From positions 618,463 to 682,462 of the forward strand of contig MEHQ01003153.1 of the NCBI GenBank assembly GCA_008828725.1: DNA of 64,000 nucleotides. Reading direction: 5' to 3'. Below the pieces are notes generated by a model. The model had not been told where the DNA came from. It was given only the letters and a program-made list of their open reading frames with translations, and made no database searches. This stretch comes from Saccharina japonica (taxonomy: Eukaryota > Sar > Phaeophyceae > Laminariales > Laminariaceae). This document shows positions 1 to 11,744 of this stretch, piece after piece. How positions within the stretch are numbered: the first letter of the stretch is position 1; each line of letters begins with the position of its first letter. A program made the translations under genes and the position numbers.

Positions 1-230
1 CTGCGCAGAGCCACTCGGCCGAGTGACTGCTCTACTGCGTTGTACTCCTAACTTGTATTTGTTTTTTGTTGTTCTATATATGCACCGCCATGGGAGGGTT
101 TGTTACGTAACGCGAACAAATTATGTTTAGGTCCAATTCTCAGTCATATCCGGAGCCACTCGCCCCGAGTGGCCAAAACCCGGTAGTGAAAATGTGAGTA
201 GCCCCCCCCTATCCTAACTCCGACCACTCG
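1..230 (+). repeat. MITE-like family B, copy cut by window start
   Basis: This copy carries the internal palindrome CACTCGGCCGAGTG and the run 'TGCACCGCCATGGGAGG...GTTACGTAACGCGAAC', also seen at 31595-31850 and 41949-42218. The whole copy at 41949-42218 has terminal inverted repeats (GACTGGTGCTACGG / CCGTAGCACCAGTC). The left end lies outside the window and the right end is decayed. It is non-coding. Confidence 0.6.
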
Positions 231-249
231 TTCGATATAGCGTCAATGA

Positions 250-515
250 GCCGTGCTACGATCGGTGGGATATCTCAATTTCACAACCACGTTGACGCCA
301 CTCGCGCGAGTGGCCTTGTAACTGACTCAGAAATAGGAATGGAAATGATCTGTGGCCGCAGAGTAACAAACAAGGCCACGGCGGTGCGTTTCGCGGAAAC
401 AAACATTTCTAAAATGCTTACTATTGTAACGAAGTATGTAGCCACTCGGCCGAGTGGCTCTGGCCGGCTGAAAAATATCGGACTTGGAAGCGATCCCTCT
501 ACCGTAGCACCAGTC
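250..515 (+). repeat. MITE-like family B, second copy
   Basis: It ends with the family B terminus CTACCGTAGCACCAGTC (499-515). It contains two further palindromes of the CACTCG..CGAGTG type, near 296-313 and 441-458. A decayed left terminus (GTGCTACGATCGGTGGG) lies near 252. No coding potential is evident. Confidence 0.5.
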
Positions 516-1323
516 GTGTGGGTTCTCGTGTACGCTCAAGGTTTTACAGCCTCCTGGTGTAAACAAATGAGTGTATTGTATGTGATCAACATTTCTTCGA
601 TGTCGGAAACGGGGCAAAACTCAGTTTAGGTTGATGGCAATGTACGAGGTACGCGTGTGCCTTTCAATTTTCGTTTTCTCCTTATCATGCGCTTATAAAA
701 TCAAACTTTACTCCATTTTGCCGAAGCGCGCGCCCGTACGATTAAACGGCACTTCGTCCCGATAACGTGTTCATATTTGTGATGCCCGAAACCGAAAGTA
801 ACGGTGTACGCCAGGTCCGCAACAGGTGAATGGCGTGCCAAGCAATTGCTAGGGAGAGAGAAGAGAGCCGGGCACTCTTAACGAGTCTGTTCGTAGATTC
901 GGCCTGCACTGGCTCGACCGAATCGTGACATCTCGCAGGCGACGCCATTTACTATTTTCAGTGCGAGAAATAGGAGCAGTCAGGTCCTCGTATGTTTGTG
1001 CCCTACTTTGTGTATCGTATCCCTCTTCGGTCAAATTGATTAATCCAAACTAGCTCAAGCAAATATTAAAATGATAAATTCTCACCCTACCCCTATAATT
1101 AGAATTCTCCAGGCGACAGACTGGAGTCTCATCATTCAAAACAGTATTAGGTATGTCCATCGACGTACACGAAACGTACCTTATATTACATTCAGTATAC
1201 ATATATATCATAGGCTATGTAAATATATTCATCGTAACCCCTTCTAAGATGCCTGCACTCCTTACCTCCACTTGTAACTGTCACTTGTCCTCCAATTCAA
1301 AATCAACGGAGTTCTACTTGGTT
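516..1323. other. No recognisable feature
   Basis: Only short unrelated open frames lie here. I see no splice-bounded exon, RNA gene or repeat with copies elsewhere in the window. Confidence 0.4.
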
Positions 1324-1835
1324 TCAACATGTTGCGCAACACATGCTTACCGATAAAACATACCCAAAAAGTGGGTTGCTGTTCATACTGACGCTACCAC
1401 TTCGTTCCAACCATCTCTCCTCTTTGCTCGCACCCAAAACCGACGATAAAAAATGAGTGGCCTCCAGGTCCACGACAGGTACTTGAAGCGACGCGGTGAG
1501 ATACCGATAAACCAGAATGAGTGAGAAGACGAAGAACATGGCCAGCAGGAGAATCGCCGGGCAAACTCACGCCAGCAGCAAAGCTACAGAGCTGAAATCC
1601 GAGCTTGACCGTGACGAGGACGACAAGAGGAATAACAAGAAGGGTGTAAAATACGTGCCAGCAGGGGCGAAGGAAACCGCGACGTTCAATGACCGAGCGG
1701 CCGCAAAAAAACACTACTACTACGAGAAAATATCCACCAACAATACGTGTCAAGCTCTTCGCTTGATTATAGGATAGGAGTACTACAGCATACCAGCACC
1801 ATATTTCTCGCCCGACAACCGACGTTGAAAACAAC
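1324..1835 (-). other. Possible membrane-protein exon, unrecognised
   Basis: Read on the minus strand, about 1560-1700 gives a strongly hydrophobic stretch (HVFYTLLVIPLVVLVTVKLG) and a second one further upstream. A GTGAGTTT splice-donor-like motif follows near 1572. An overlapping frame gives another hydrophobic segment (MFFVFSLILVYRYL). The upstream end of the frame runs into the family A repeat at 1837, so its apparent start is not real. I do not recognise the protein. It could be an exon of a multi-pass membrane protein or chance hydrophobicity. Confidence 0.2.
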
Positions 1836-1836
1836 A

Positions 1837-2084
1837 TGCATGCTACGATAGAGGTGCACCATGTTTTTTCTGAGCTCCTCACTTAAGGAGCGTCATACCT
1901 TCACCGAAAAAAATATTTTGGAGGAAAATAAAAGTACTGCCGGATGACAAAAATATCCTGACCGAAGTATACTCTGAAACAGTATTCGTCACAAAAATGA
2001 AAGTCCGACGAATTTGGGTTAAGGAGCCCGATCGTTCAGAAAACAATTCGGCCAAAAAGTGCTACCTCTACCGTAGCACGCGTC
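1837..2084 (+). mobile_element. MITE-like family A copy
   Basis: It is about 250 bp long with imperfect terminal inverted repeats: left GCATGCTACGATAGAGG, right CTACCGTAGCACGCGTC. Its interior closely matches the copies at 46296-46545 and, inverted, 25677-25922, with shared stretches such as AGTATACTCTGAAAC and AAAGTCCGACGAATTTGGG. It has no coding capacity, so it is a non-autonomous DNA element. Confidence 0.75.
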
Positions 2085-2094
2085 ACAAAACGTA

Positions 2095-2387
2095 GACGCA
2101 TGCTACCTTCTTAAGGTAGAGGTGCACCATGTTTTTTTTGCCTTCTGAGGGTCGCCACTTGAGGGGCTCTATACGAATAGTAAGTCAAAAACTGATTTTT
2201 GGGATAAACCAAAGGTGCTACCCGGGCAAAACGCCCGTGGCGTAAGTATGCAATGAACAATATTGGGACACAAGAATGAGAGTCCGACGACGATTTGGGG
2301 TTAAGGAGCCTTTAATAGATCCTTCAGAAAACGTTTCAGCCAAAAAACGGTATACCTTATACCTCTATATAAATCGTAGCACTCGTC
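2095..2387 (+). mobile_element. MITE-like family A, divergent subfamily
   Basis: It starts GACGCATGCTACC, ends ATCGTAGCACTCGTC, and carries the GGTAGAGGTGCACC subterminal box. The interior differs from the neighbouring copy. It lies 10 bp from that copy, so the two insertions are nearly back to back. Confidence 0.65.
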
Positions 2388-2509
2388 CGTAAGCTAAGTG
2401 GATGCCGACACACACAATCCTTTGGACATCTACAGTAGTACGGAATCATAGGTACAGTATATCGAGCAAGGCCACCCTGGCCGTTTTGGGGGGAGGGAGG
2501 GAGAGGAGC

Positions 2510-3470
2510 CTAATTTGTGACCCCGGATCTGAGTTACGATTAGGGAGGGAGATAGACAGATGGACAGAAGTGTGAAGATAATAAATGGGATGGAAAAAAA
2601 AAAGAAAAAAAACGGGGGGGCGGAGCTTTATTGTCTGCGCTCCTCACACGAGCAGGGGCTCAGTATCTCTACCCGAAACACGAACGTCCCCAAGACTTTT
2701 GTTCACGCAGCCCCCAACCGACCTACATCTCTGTGCGATACAGGTATAGCCTTAACGCAAAACCTCTACCACCGTAGTAGAACAACTACCGACACTTACT
2801 TGCTACAATAGAGGTACGTAGAGGTATACCTTTTTTTGGCTGAAACGATTTCTGAATGATTTACATAGCTCCTTAACCCAAAGTCGTCGAACTTTCATTC
2901 TGGCGGTCCAATATTGTCCATCGCATACTTAGGCTATAGGATTGCTCATCGGGTATATAGCATTTGTATTTCCCTAAAAAAAAGCCTACTTTGTGACCCC
3001 GGATCTGAGTTACGACTAGGGAGGGAGAAAGACAGAAGAAGAGGTGCGAAGATAATGCATGGGATGGCAAAAAAAAAAAAAAACACACACACACACACAT
3101 GGGCGGTGCTTTATTGTCTGCGCTCCTCACACGAGCAGGGGCTCAGTATCTCTACCCGAAACATGAACGTCCCCAAGACTTTTGTCCACGCAGCCCCCAA
3201 CCGACATACATCTCTGTGCGATACAGGCATAGCCTTAACGCAAAACCTCTACCACCGTACGTAGTAGAACAACTACCGACACTTACTTGCTACAATAGAG
3301 GTAGAGGTATACCTTATTTTGGCTGAAACGATTTCTGAATGATTTACATAGCTCCTTAACCCAAAGTCGTCGAACTTTCATTCTGGCGGTCCAATATTGT
3401 CCATCGCATACTTACAGTAACTCATGGGGTATATAGCATTTGTATTTCCCTTCAAAATGAGTTTTTGGGT
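2510..3470 (+). repeat. Tandem duplication, about 476 bp, two copies
   Basis: Sequence 2510-2980 recurs at 2986-3465 with a few differences: the same TGTGACCCCGGATCTGAG start, a poly-A tract, CGCTCCTCACACGAGCAGG, and a family A fragment to its right. The second copy has an added (AC)n tract near 3083-3100. No gene is seen. Confidence 0.7.
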
Positions 3471-3551
3471 AAGGCATAGAGAGCTCCTTGAATGACCACT
3501 ATCAGGAAAAGAAAAAAAAAGGGTGCACCTCTGCCGTACGTAGCATGCGTG
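3284..3551 (+). mobile_element. MITE-like family A copy
   Basis: The left end is TGCTACAATAGAGG and the right end is GGGTGCACCTCTGCCGTACGTAGCATGCG. A truncated twin lies at about 2800-2980 as part of the 476-bp duplication. Confidence 0.6.
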
Positions 3552-4509
3552 TACCATGCTAACCGAGAGAGTTGCTCGCGCGAGGAGATTACCCGGTCAG
3601 AACCTGTTGAACCAAAACAGTGTAACCTCTATACGTACCTCGGGATGAGTCCATCCACAGCAATCGTATTGGGTACCGATTCATCTCGTAAACCTTCTAC
3701 CTCGGATCCAAAGGTATACTGATCGGGTACGTAGTTTGTCAGCTCGTGGGTTCCGTCGTCAGCGATAAATAAGCGTTTGGGCTTAAAAGCGGAACCCCTA
3801 CCTTGCTGGGCGTTTGGGCTTAACCCCTTAAATACTGGTCCCAAGTATCTGGGGTCAAACTGCTTGGAACTAGTGTGGAATAAAGTCTTCAGTTATGAAT
3901 GGGCTAAAACCGGAATATCTACCTTGGCGTTTGGGCTTAAAAGCGGAACCTCAATCTTGCTTGGTGTGTGGGCCTAAAAGCCTCCAACTATGGTACGTTT
4001 ATTTCTAAGCGTAACCTGTACATTAACATGTGCGACAGGCGGTGTTTTGTCGCCTCCTTAAGGCCATGACGGAGATGTTGATGTTCTACATTGAAGAAGA
4101 AGAAGAAGAAGAAGCGACTGTTGTGGCACCGGGCAAACATCGGATCGAGGGTATACCTCGCCGTAAGCGACACATGTTTTTGGTTTGTGTTCACATCGCC
4201 ACCACTGTTGGCTGTGCGCTCTGCGGGTGGCTGTGCGAGGAACGTGTATGTATGAGTTGCGTTGTGTATGTGTGCCACCTCTACTGAGTTTGTACCTATT
4301 GACATTAAGCACACTCAGCACAGACCCGCCGGGGACAGTGCCAGTTCTTCCCCCTAGATACGTTCCAGCTGTGTGGGTCCAAAACACTGTACCCAGTACA
4401 AGATACGTGGTATCTGGTTGAGTTGTATCGTGTACCATCCTCCTCTTCCTGTCGACATCTTCAAATCCTCCTTGCATTTTAGCAGTAGAATCTTCGTGAC
4501 AAAGTGGCT
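3552..4509. repeat. Non-coding stretch with short tandem motifs
   Basis: The phrase TTTGGGCTTAAAAGCGG, with variants, recurs four times between 3775 and 3980. A (GAA)n microsatellite lies at 4094-4118. I see no supported gene. Confidence 0.4.
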
Positions 4510-4780
4510 CTTGATATTTCGTTTTTCATTTACGTTTTTGCTTCTTTTTTTCTTTTTCTTTGTTTCCATCCCATTTAGTATCTTCGCCCTTACTTTATTT
4601 CTCCTTTTTAGTCGTAACTCAGATCCGGGGTCACTAAGTAGGCTCTTCTCCCCCCCCCCCACTACGGTACGTCCCTTGTATGTTTATCGCGAGAAGACTT
4701 CAGCATTTTCTTCCCTTGTCGACTCCCGTCGAATTCCACACCTACCCATGCTACAAAGGCGCTTTCAGCAATTTTTTTTT
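4510..4780 (-). repeat. Dispersed repeat family F
   Basis: The reverse strand contains GTGACCCCGGATCTGAG, a G-run and TTTATCGCGAGAAGA-type sequence. The same order is found at 12520-12740 (same strand) and at 50150-50350 (opposite strand). The GTGACCCC half is also in the duplication at 2510-3470. It is non-coding. Confidence 0.6.
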
Positions 4781-4917
4781 TTTTTTTTTTTCAAGTAAAG
4801 TACAAATCTCACCACGGTGGGGTTTTTGAACTCGGGTACTAATGCTATTTAATAGTAGCATTTGAAGACCGGCAAACAACCGTTTTTACTGTATATAGCA
4901 ATTCATAGGTGTTTACG

Positions 4918-5050
4918 TGTGAGCCGATCACAATGAAGCGAAGAGGACGGAACAATACAAAATAAAGCGTAACGGACAAGGGCGACACGCGACGCACTAC
5001 TCACAACGCACTACGCACGATGCACGATGCACGACGCCCGACAGTACAGC
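4918..5050 (+). repeat. Dispersed repeat family G
   Basis: It contains GTGAGCCGATCACAATGAAG, then GCGTAACGGACAAGGGCGAC and a short GCACGACGC-like array. Copies lie at 5585-5695, 6465-6545 and 8525-8625. Confidence 0.5.
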
Positions 5051-5192
5051 AGTAGTACGAGATTTACCGGTACGACGCAGGCAGTATACCTCGTATATAT
5101 TCATTGATCGGAAACAGACTTCTGTGTCGGTGACTCGATACAAAGTATATTCCATGTCCCCTCATACACAGTGGTAAACTCTTCCAAAGACT

Positions 5193-5308
5193 ATTACGGA
5201 GGACCATAGTTAATAGGACCAAATAATGTACGTAAAAATACGTAAACATATAGTTTTTTGTGTCTACCGTAGGTCCTATTTACTAGTGTTTACTATGGTC
5301 CCCTGTAA
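5193..5308 (+). mobile_element. Small MITE-like family C
   Basis: It is about 115 bp with inverted ends: TTACGGAGGACCATAGT on the left, ACTATGGTCCCCTGTAA on the right. The inner GGACC / GGTCC arms read AATAGGACC and GGTCCTATT. Copies lie at 38806-38911, about 39470-39570 and 36585-36678. Confidence 0.7.
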
Positions 5309-5584
5309 TAAAGGGCGTGTCTTGACCCTATTCGACCTTATGTATAGCATAGATAGGAGGACTGAGCTGACTTTTCGTTCCGTCCCTTGTCAAAAAGCTC
5401 TGTGAAGAAGACTTAGAGTGGAGTCTACGTACGGCATTGATGTGATGTACGTATTATTGTAGATCTTCCGTGTTCCTACGTAGCTCAAAAACAATGGTAC
5501 GGAAACATTGGTACTTTGCGCGTTATAGGCAATGACATTGAAGCGCACTCAGGCGACCGACCAATAAATAAAAATCGCAAACGT

Positions 5585-5695
5585 TGTGCATGAGCCAATC
5601 ATAATGAAGCGCATTCATAGGTGACCCTTGGGTGACCGACCAATAAAGAAATATAATTCGCAACGGATAAAGGGTGACGGACGATGCCGACGGCC
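5585..5695 (+). repeat. Dispersed repeat family G copy
   Basis: It shares GAGCCAATCA, AATGAAGCGCA, GACCGACCAATAAA and the GACGGACGATGC end with the other family G copies. Confidence 0.45.
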
Positions 5696-5703
5696 ACAGT
5701 TAG

Positions 5704-6031
5704 AGTCCCTGTGAACTGCTTGGCTGATACGTTGTCTCTCCACACACCCCACCCACAGACAGGCAGCGAGTGACCGATCTACACCAACAACAGCAACACC
5801 GTCAGACCCCCGGGGCCTTCAAGGGTTCCTGTTCATCTGTGGCAGTGCTGAGGCGACGGATCAAGTCAGTCCCTGTGAACTGCTTGGCTGATACGTTGTC
5901 CCTCCACACACCCCACCCACAGACAGGCAGCGAGTGACCGATCTACACCAACAACAGCAACACCGTCAGACCCCCGGGGCCTTTAAGGGTTCCTCTTCAT
6001 CTGTGGCAGTGCTGAGGCGACGGATCAATCG
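5704..6031 (+). repeat. Two-unit tandem repeat, 164-bp period
   Basis: TCCCTGTGAACTGCTTGG begins at 5706 and again at 5870. The whole block to GAGGCGACGGATCAA is repeated with only a few substitutions. No function is apparent. Confidence 0.8.
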
Positions 6032-6464
6032 GATTTTTGGTGATAATCCCAAGCATCAAGGTGAGTGCGCCGATTCATTTCCTATCGTAAAATCCATGTT
6101 TGTTTCCGTGAGAATGGAACGACAGCACTAAAATCACAGCTACTACTACTACTATTACTACTACGTACTACTGCCTTACCGTTGTAGTATATGATACGAT
6201 TAGAACATGAGGTTCTTGTTTTTTCATGGTTCAATTTGGCTATCTGACAATGATGTGCAGCTCTTACTTTTAGTATTATTGTGATCAAATCGCGAAAACC
6301 ACACGAGATATCCAAACTGGCTGGTGGTCACAGGACGAGCTCAGGCTTATAGGTGTATGTATGTATGTGCATATAGTGCTCAGACGACGGGGTTGCTGTA
6401 TCTCCTGTTTGTTGGATCTTCCAAACGTAAAATATTTTTTTGTATCTCTGTGATTTTATGTGAG

Positions 6465-6545
6465 GGCCAATCAGCTTGAAGCTGCGTGCGACGGGCCAAT
6501 AATGTTAAGTGCAACGGACAAGGACGCACGACGCACAGCCAGACC
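6465..6545 (+). repeat. Dispersed repeat family G, short copy
   Basis: It contains GGCCAATCAGCTTGAAGC, GACGGGCCAATAAT and GCAACGGACAAGGACGCACG, matching the family G order. Confidence 0.4.
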
Positions 6546-6837
6546 TGTGCTGTGTCTTAGGGAATCACCGTGCTTACGTAGTGGATCCCCGACTACAGGT
6601 AGGTGTAGTACTTAACTACAAGTGAATCACCGTGCCTATTGGATCACCGGGCCTTTTTTGACTGGTGGAACATCGACAAAGTGGATCGCACAAAATAAAA
6701 TGACTACGTTCTGGATCACCACCGTGTACTGGAGGACAGCAAAACACAAAATACCTACTGGGTCACCGACTAAAAAACGGACTGGGAAAATAAAACAAAA
6801 TGAAAAGGCTGGTTATTGGTGGGCGTCAAGTAGAGGT

Positions 6838-7890
6838 GTTACCTTTTTGCCAATTACCCGGGTACTCTCGAGTATATTTCTTGGTTTGCTAATATCCGTC
6901 ACAAGTTCGAGTAACACTTCATACTCGCCGAGTATTTGGGGCCCGGGTACCCGGGTACCCGGGTACTCGGTACCCGGTTTAAAGGAGTACCCGGGTACCC
7001 GGGTACCCGTTGATTTACCTTAGAAATCCTGGAGATGGCAACTTATCGTCCCCTAAATCACGTCCCCGGGGTAGTATTTGGTAAATATGCTCGAGGTAAA
7101 GATGCTCGAGGAAACCCTTTTCAAAATGAAAAAAGCCGTCTCATGCCTCATGATGTCGCACCATACTAAAGTGTTACCCTCTTGTCAATTACCCGGGTAC
7201 TCGCGAGTAATACCCGGCTTGCTGATACCCGTGACGGGTACGGGTAACATTTCGCGTCTAAAAAGACTGGGAGAGACACAGATTATCCGCTTGCAGGTTT
7301 GTCTTTTAAGCATCCTTGGAGTAGAAGAGAAGCAGTTTTTATTTATCCCAGAGCAAGATGACATCTGCTCGGACGGGCTTCACGTATGGCTCTCCCGATC
7401 TTATAAATACCCCGAATACGAATGTCATCCAAGCACTACGAAAACGGATCAATTACCTACAAAAGAGGTAACTACCGGCCTTCCAAGGCCATACCATTAC
7501 ACATTCTCGCCGAGTATTTGGGCCCCGGGCAATCGGGCACTCGGCTGTTAGACGAGTACCCGGATGTTATACGGGTACCCGCCGTTAAACAGGTACCCGA
7601 GTACCCGCCCAAAATTCCCGTAAATACTCGCGAGTACCGGGGTATTTTTTCTCAAAGTTGGCGGGTACCCGTTTCAGGCGGATACTCGTCGGGTAACACA
7701 TTTAGCGTCGAGACAAGCCCGGTTTTAAATATTGCCTTAGCAGCGCGGAAGGTGCAGCAGTAGCTCTTCCCCGCCCCTCCGCGTTCTCTGGTTACCGGAA
7801 ATCCGCTCGGTTCATTCTTGTGCGCGTCCTGTACTACTCGCGAGTATTACCCGGCTTGCTGGTACCCGTGACGCGTACTACTGTCTGTCG
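6838..7890 (+). repeat. Array of GGGTACCC / CTCGCGAG palindromes
   Basis: Dozens of overlapping short palindromes (GGGTACCCG, GAGTACCC, ACTCGCGAGT) occupy this kilobase. The densest block is 6940-7015. Longer units repeat too: GTTACC..CAATTACCCGGGTACTC at 6838 and 7170, and CTCGCCGAGTATTTGGG at 6926 and 7506. It is non-coding. Confidence 0.7.
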
Positions 7891-7936
7891 GGATGATGAT
7901 AATAATGATGATGATGATGATGATGATGATGACGAG
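7889..7936 (+). repeat. (ATG)n microsatellite
   Basis: It is a nearly pure ATG/GAT triplet tract. Confidence 0.9.
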
Positions 7937-10094
7937 AAGGATCTCACATCGTTTACTTAAGTACTTCCCCCGAAATCTAACCCGTGGTCCCACGCTTGTA
8001 TCGGAGCAGTACTACAGTACATACCGGCCCTCTACGAAGAAACCGGGGTGGTACTGGCGCACCAGAGACGAGGGCGACGCACGACGCTCAGCTCATAGCC
8101 TTTACATGGGCTGCACTACTCTGTACTACTACTGTGGTTTTTGTGACCACTGAAGAACAATCGGTATCTCTCTAGGATGAAGAATCGGCACGGACACTGG
8201 GTGTGCTGGATGCCGACGGGTAGAAAGAACGGTGTATTATAATGTGAAGAACACACACGAAAGGCGAGGGGTGCTTGGTGTTATCACTTGTTCTCACCGG
8301 TCAGCGGGTGCAACAACAACGGACTCTAGGCCGCCTCCTGCGGCACGGTCAACAGGCCGCCTGCTGCACAGTGGCATCGGGTACCAAGATCGAAGGATCT
8401 TAAAGAAGCCTATATCACATCGCACACGGGCCCCTTCCTGTATCCTGTCGGTATCTGTCACGTACCTTTTCTAATCTTCCAAACTGCGCATCAACTTTCG
8501 ATAGAAAGAAAAACATTGGGGATTTAGTGCGTGAGCCAATCACAACAACGAAGCGCAGCAGGCGACCGACGACCAATTAAAATAAAGCGTAACGGACAAG
8601 GGCGACGCTCGATGCACGGTACCCCCCTCCGCCTTCTCCACCCACAAGGCAGAGAGCGATCGGTCTACGAGTACAGCAGTAGTAGCAGCAGTACAGCCGC
8701 AACAAACGGCGCTAGCTAGACCTCGGGTGTTTTTGAGGGCTCTGCGGCGGCGTGCATCGTCTGGCTGTGCTGTGGTATTGACGGACCAACAGGGCTACGT
8801 AGGGTGCGCTGCTGTATTTCCGAGGCATCAAAGGTGGTGAGCGCATCGCATTCCGCATTCGGTTTTCTCAGGAACCCCATCTTCTTTTTTTTTGCAGAGA
8901 GAATAAAGAGGACGGAACTACAGCAAAAAAAGCAAGCATACTGCAGAGTACGATTAAAGAAGGAAGACCATGGGGCTGTAGTCTCATAGTGTGGGGTCAC
9001 GCAACAAGAAGTATGTGCCTGTGCTCTCTCGGGTTGTTTTTGTTTGCTTGTTGGCGTTGTCGTTTCGAGGTCTTGAGGGACACGGGGAGTGTTTTTGTTG
9101 TTGTTGTGTGTTGTCTTCACATCAGTCCTGTTCGTTCTAACCAGCGACATCAGTACACCCTGCGCCCGTCCTGATTCTTCGTCCTAGCTAATGAGATGCT
9201 GGTACAGATTATGTACGAGTACGAGTATGTGGTCAGACTGTGGGACATTGAAAACCAAAACAATCGCAATTGGAATAAAAGGCAAAGCAAGTGAAATGAC
9301 AACGTACGGGAGGTACTCAAAATACAGATACCATACGATATCACATCGATTGACGAAGGAATTTGACACCCTACAGTTACTATAGTATCCTAAAAGTCAA
9401 GAAGGCCGGTCATCTACATGTTGCAGACACTACACCAGAACTGTGGATCGGGTGCGGTCCCAGCAGCTTGACACATTCCCTCACAAGAACAAGCGGCATC
9501 GTGTCATATATACCCCTGGGTAGCTGCTAAAATTAGTGGCCGAGGGCGGCTCTTGGTACGTGTGTACCTTGCCTTGGTTTTGTGGTGTCGTATCTCCAAA
9601 CAACAAAAAGGTACTCGTAAGAAAGGTACTCAAAAAGATCTTGTCAGTTATCATTATTTGCTGAACTATTGATACGTACTTGGTACAAACTGCTTGGTAT
9701 CTTTTATACCGGCACAGGATGCAAATAAGATATACCAACGGGGGATCTTTCCTCAGGGTATGCTTGACAGTACGTACGTGTTTGATGGCATACTATGGTG
9801 CACTCGTGTATACACGTTGCTGTATACCTGGTATAGCTCATCACACACATGATATGTACCGGTGCAATACCTTACAGGACATCTACGTATTTACGTGCCG
9901 TGCCGCTAGAGCAAGAATGCTGACCCACGTGATGGACCAATCACTGAAGGAAGGGTCAGTAAGACGGCCCTTACTTGTTTTTGTTGTCCCTGCGAATCTC
10001 AGGCTGCACGTACTGCTTTAACACCAGGAATATACCAGTAGTTCGAACGAACAAGTGTCTGTCTCATTCAATATGTGATATGCGGTGAGTGTCA
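7937..10094. other. Mostly unrecognised sequence, with one family G copy
   Basis: A family G copy lies at 8525-8625. The rest holds only short unsupported open frames. I see no splice-bounded exon or RNA gene. Confidence 0.35.
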
Positions 10095-10099
10095 CATCA

Positions 10100-10790
10100 A
10101 TGCGGGCTATCATACCCTCGAGCTACCCATGAGCTACCCGTGGGTTGCCCATGTGGGTTGCCGATGTGGGTTGCCCATGTGGGTTGCAGTACCGGACACC
10201 TAATAAGAAACAGGACATCTACAGTAGTCCAGGCTGGATTTCTTATTTGATAGAGGGTGTTTTCTACACTAATTTGAAGATAACGACTCCTGGATTTCTT
10301 ATTTTTTCTAAATCTCAGCCTGATTTTCTTATTAGCCTGTTTCTTATCAGGTGTCCTGTACTGTACCCATGTCGGCTACCCATGGGCTACCCGTAGGCTA
10401 CCCATGGGCTACTTATACTCGTACCCATGTTGACTACCCGTGGGCTACCCATGGGCTACCCATGGGCTATACACCCTTATGGGATACCCATAAGCTACAC
10501 ATGGGCTACCCATGAGCTATATACCCATGAGCTACCCAGATGGGCTATCGATGGGCTACCTATGAGCAGCCAAACATACCTCATGGGCTGCTACCCAAGG
10601 ACTACCACTACACCGTCACGGGATGTACCCGGGGGCTACCGACGGACTGCCCACGGATCGCTCATGGAGTACCCATGGGCTGCGCATGGGCGACCCATGG
10701 TTGATCCAGCCTACCACTAGAACCTCATGAGCCCATCGGTAGCCCATGGGTAGCACGCGCGAGTTTAACGATGGCCCATGCATGGTTAGC
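10100..10790 (+). repeat. Array of CCCATGGG palindromes
   Basis: GCTACCCATGGGCTAC-type units and variants (GGGTTGCCCATGT, CCGTGGG, CCCATGAG) repeat every 10-12 bp across the region. The array is interrupted by the 177-bp inverted-repeat element at 10187-10363. It is non-coding. Confidence 0.8.
10187..10363 (+). mobile_element. Inverted-repeat element family D (177 bp)
   Basis: The left end CAGTACCGGACACCTAAT and the right end, read on the opposite strand, CAGTACAGGACACCTGAT match over 28 bp with two differences. The interior has TTTCTTATT repeats and no coding. It sits inside the CCCATGGG array, so it inserted into it. Confidence 0.8.
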
Positions 10791-10799
10791 CCGCTGGTC

Positions 10800-11373
10800 G
10801 CTAGTGAGACTCCCATGGGGGAGTCCCACGCGGGACACTCAAGAAATGTTCCTGAAAAGTGCGCCAACAAAAGTGCGCCAACGTATCTATACAAAATCTC
10901 AAGAGTGTGTGTCACTGGAAGATTACCCCACTACCTCCGGGGGGGGGGGGGGGGGGGGGCGGAGCCGATCGATGTCTTCAAAAAAATGCGGGGCGCACAC
11001 GACAAGACATTGGTGTCTTTAGAAATATCTCGTGTGATGGAAAATTCCTGGAGCGCATCGCTCTCGAGACATTTCGAGAAAATGTCGAGAAAATGTCGAG
11101 AAAATAGTTTAGAAACTTTCGACACTATTGAATGATTACTCTCGGGGGCTGCTGGCTTTACTGTGTAGCTCTGCCCATGAAAAGTACAACAGCTCAATTC
11201 GAAAAGTAAGTCATCGATCGCAGTACCGGGATAAGCACTGAATGAAGATATTTGCACAAGAACCATTCTACGTAGAACGGGCGTACTATACGTAGTTGTA
11301 CGTACTGTAGTATCTGCTTTTAACACTCCAGCACCGAGGTACAATATATATAAAACATCTACACCGATGGCGT
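10800..11373. other. Unrecognised stretch with a G-run
   Basis: There is a 19-base G-run near 10939-10958 and a short tandem of GAGAAAATGTC at 11076-11104. I see no gene. Confidence 0.4.
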
Positions 11374-11460
11374 GACGGGGGGGGGGCGTACTCATTTGTT
11401 GCTTGCCTTAGTAATTTGATCATTGGCCACGCATCCCTTTGGAGATGGAGCAGCGGGACG
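11374..11460 (+). repeat. Family H terminus (G-run plus conserved box)
   Basis: A G-run is followed by TACTCATTTGTTGCTTGCC and GGCCACGCATCCCTTT. The same box lies at 14930-15000, 27895-27985 and, inverted, at 23515-23612, 63200-63265 and 63330-63440. Confidence 0.6.
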
Positions 11461-11744
11461 GGGGAGGGGGGGGCAGAGGTTCATGTCACCCTCTCCCTGG
11501 TGCCCTCTCCTCTTGCTTTAGCGTTCGTCGACCTACGAAAATAAGACCGGCTGGCCGCCTTTTGCAGCCGCGTTCTATGTACTACCCACCGTCCGCGTAC
11601 GATTGTTTCCATCTCCTTTTGTTGCGCGGCGGCTTGACTCGATTTGTGATGGCGGACAAGCATCTCTTATATTTTTTTTCTAAAGCCTTTCGACAACAAC
11701 ACATATTCCACCACTCTCTTTTCCAGACTGGCACTACGGTAGGC

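Noticed and set aside
2560-3264. Similar open frames reading SLRSSHEQGLSIS-like peptides
   Set aside because: They lie in the duplicated repeat and contain the poly-A and AC tracts. The similarity is explained by the duplication.
7893-7935. Met-rich peptide start
   Set aside because: It is an ATG microsatellite, not a coding start.
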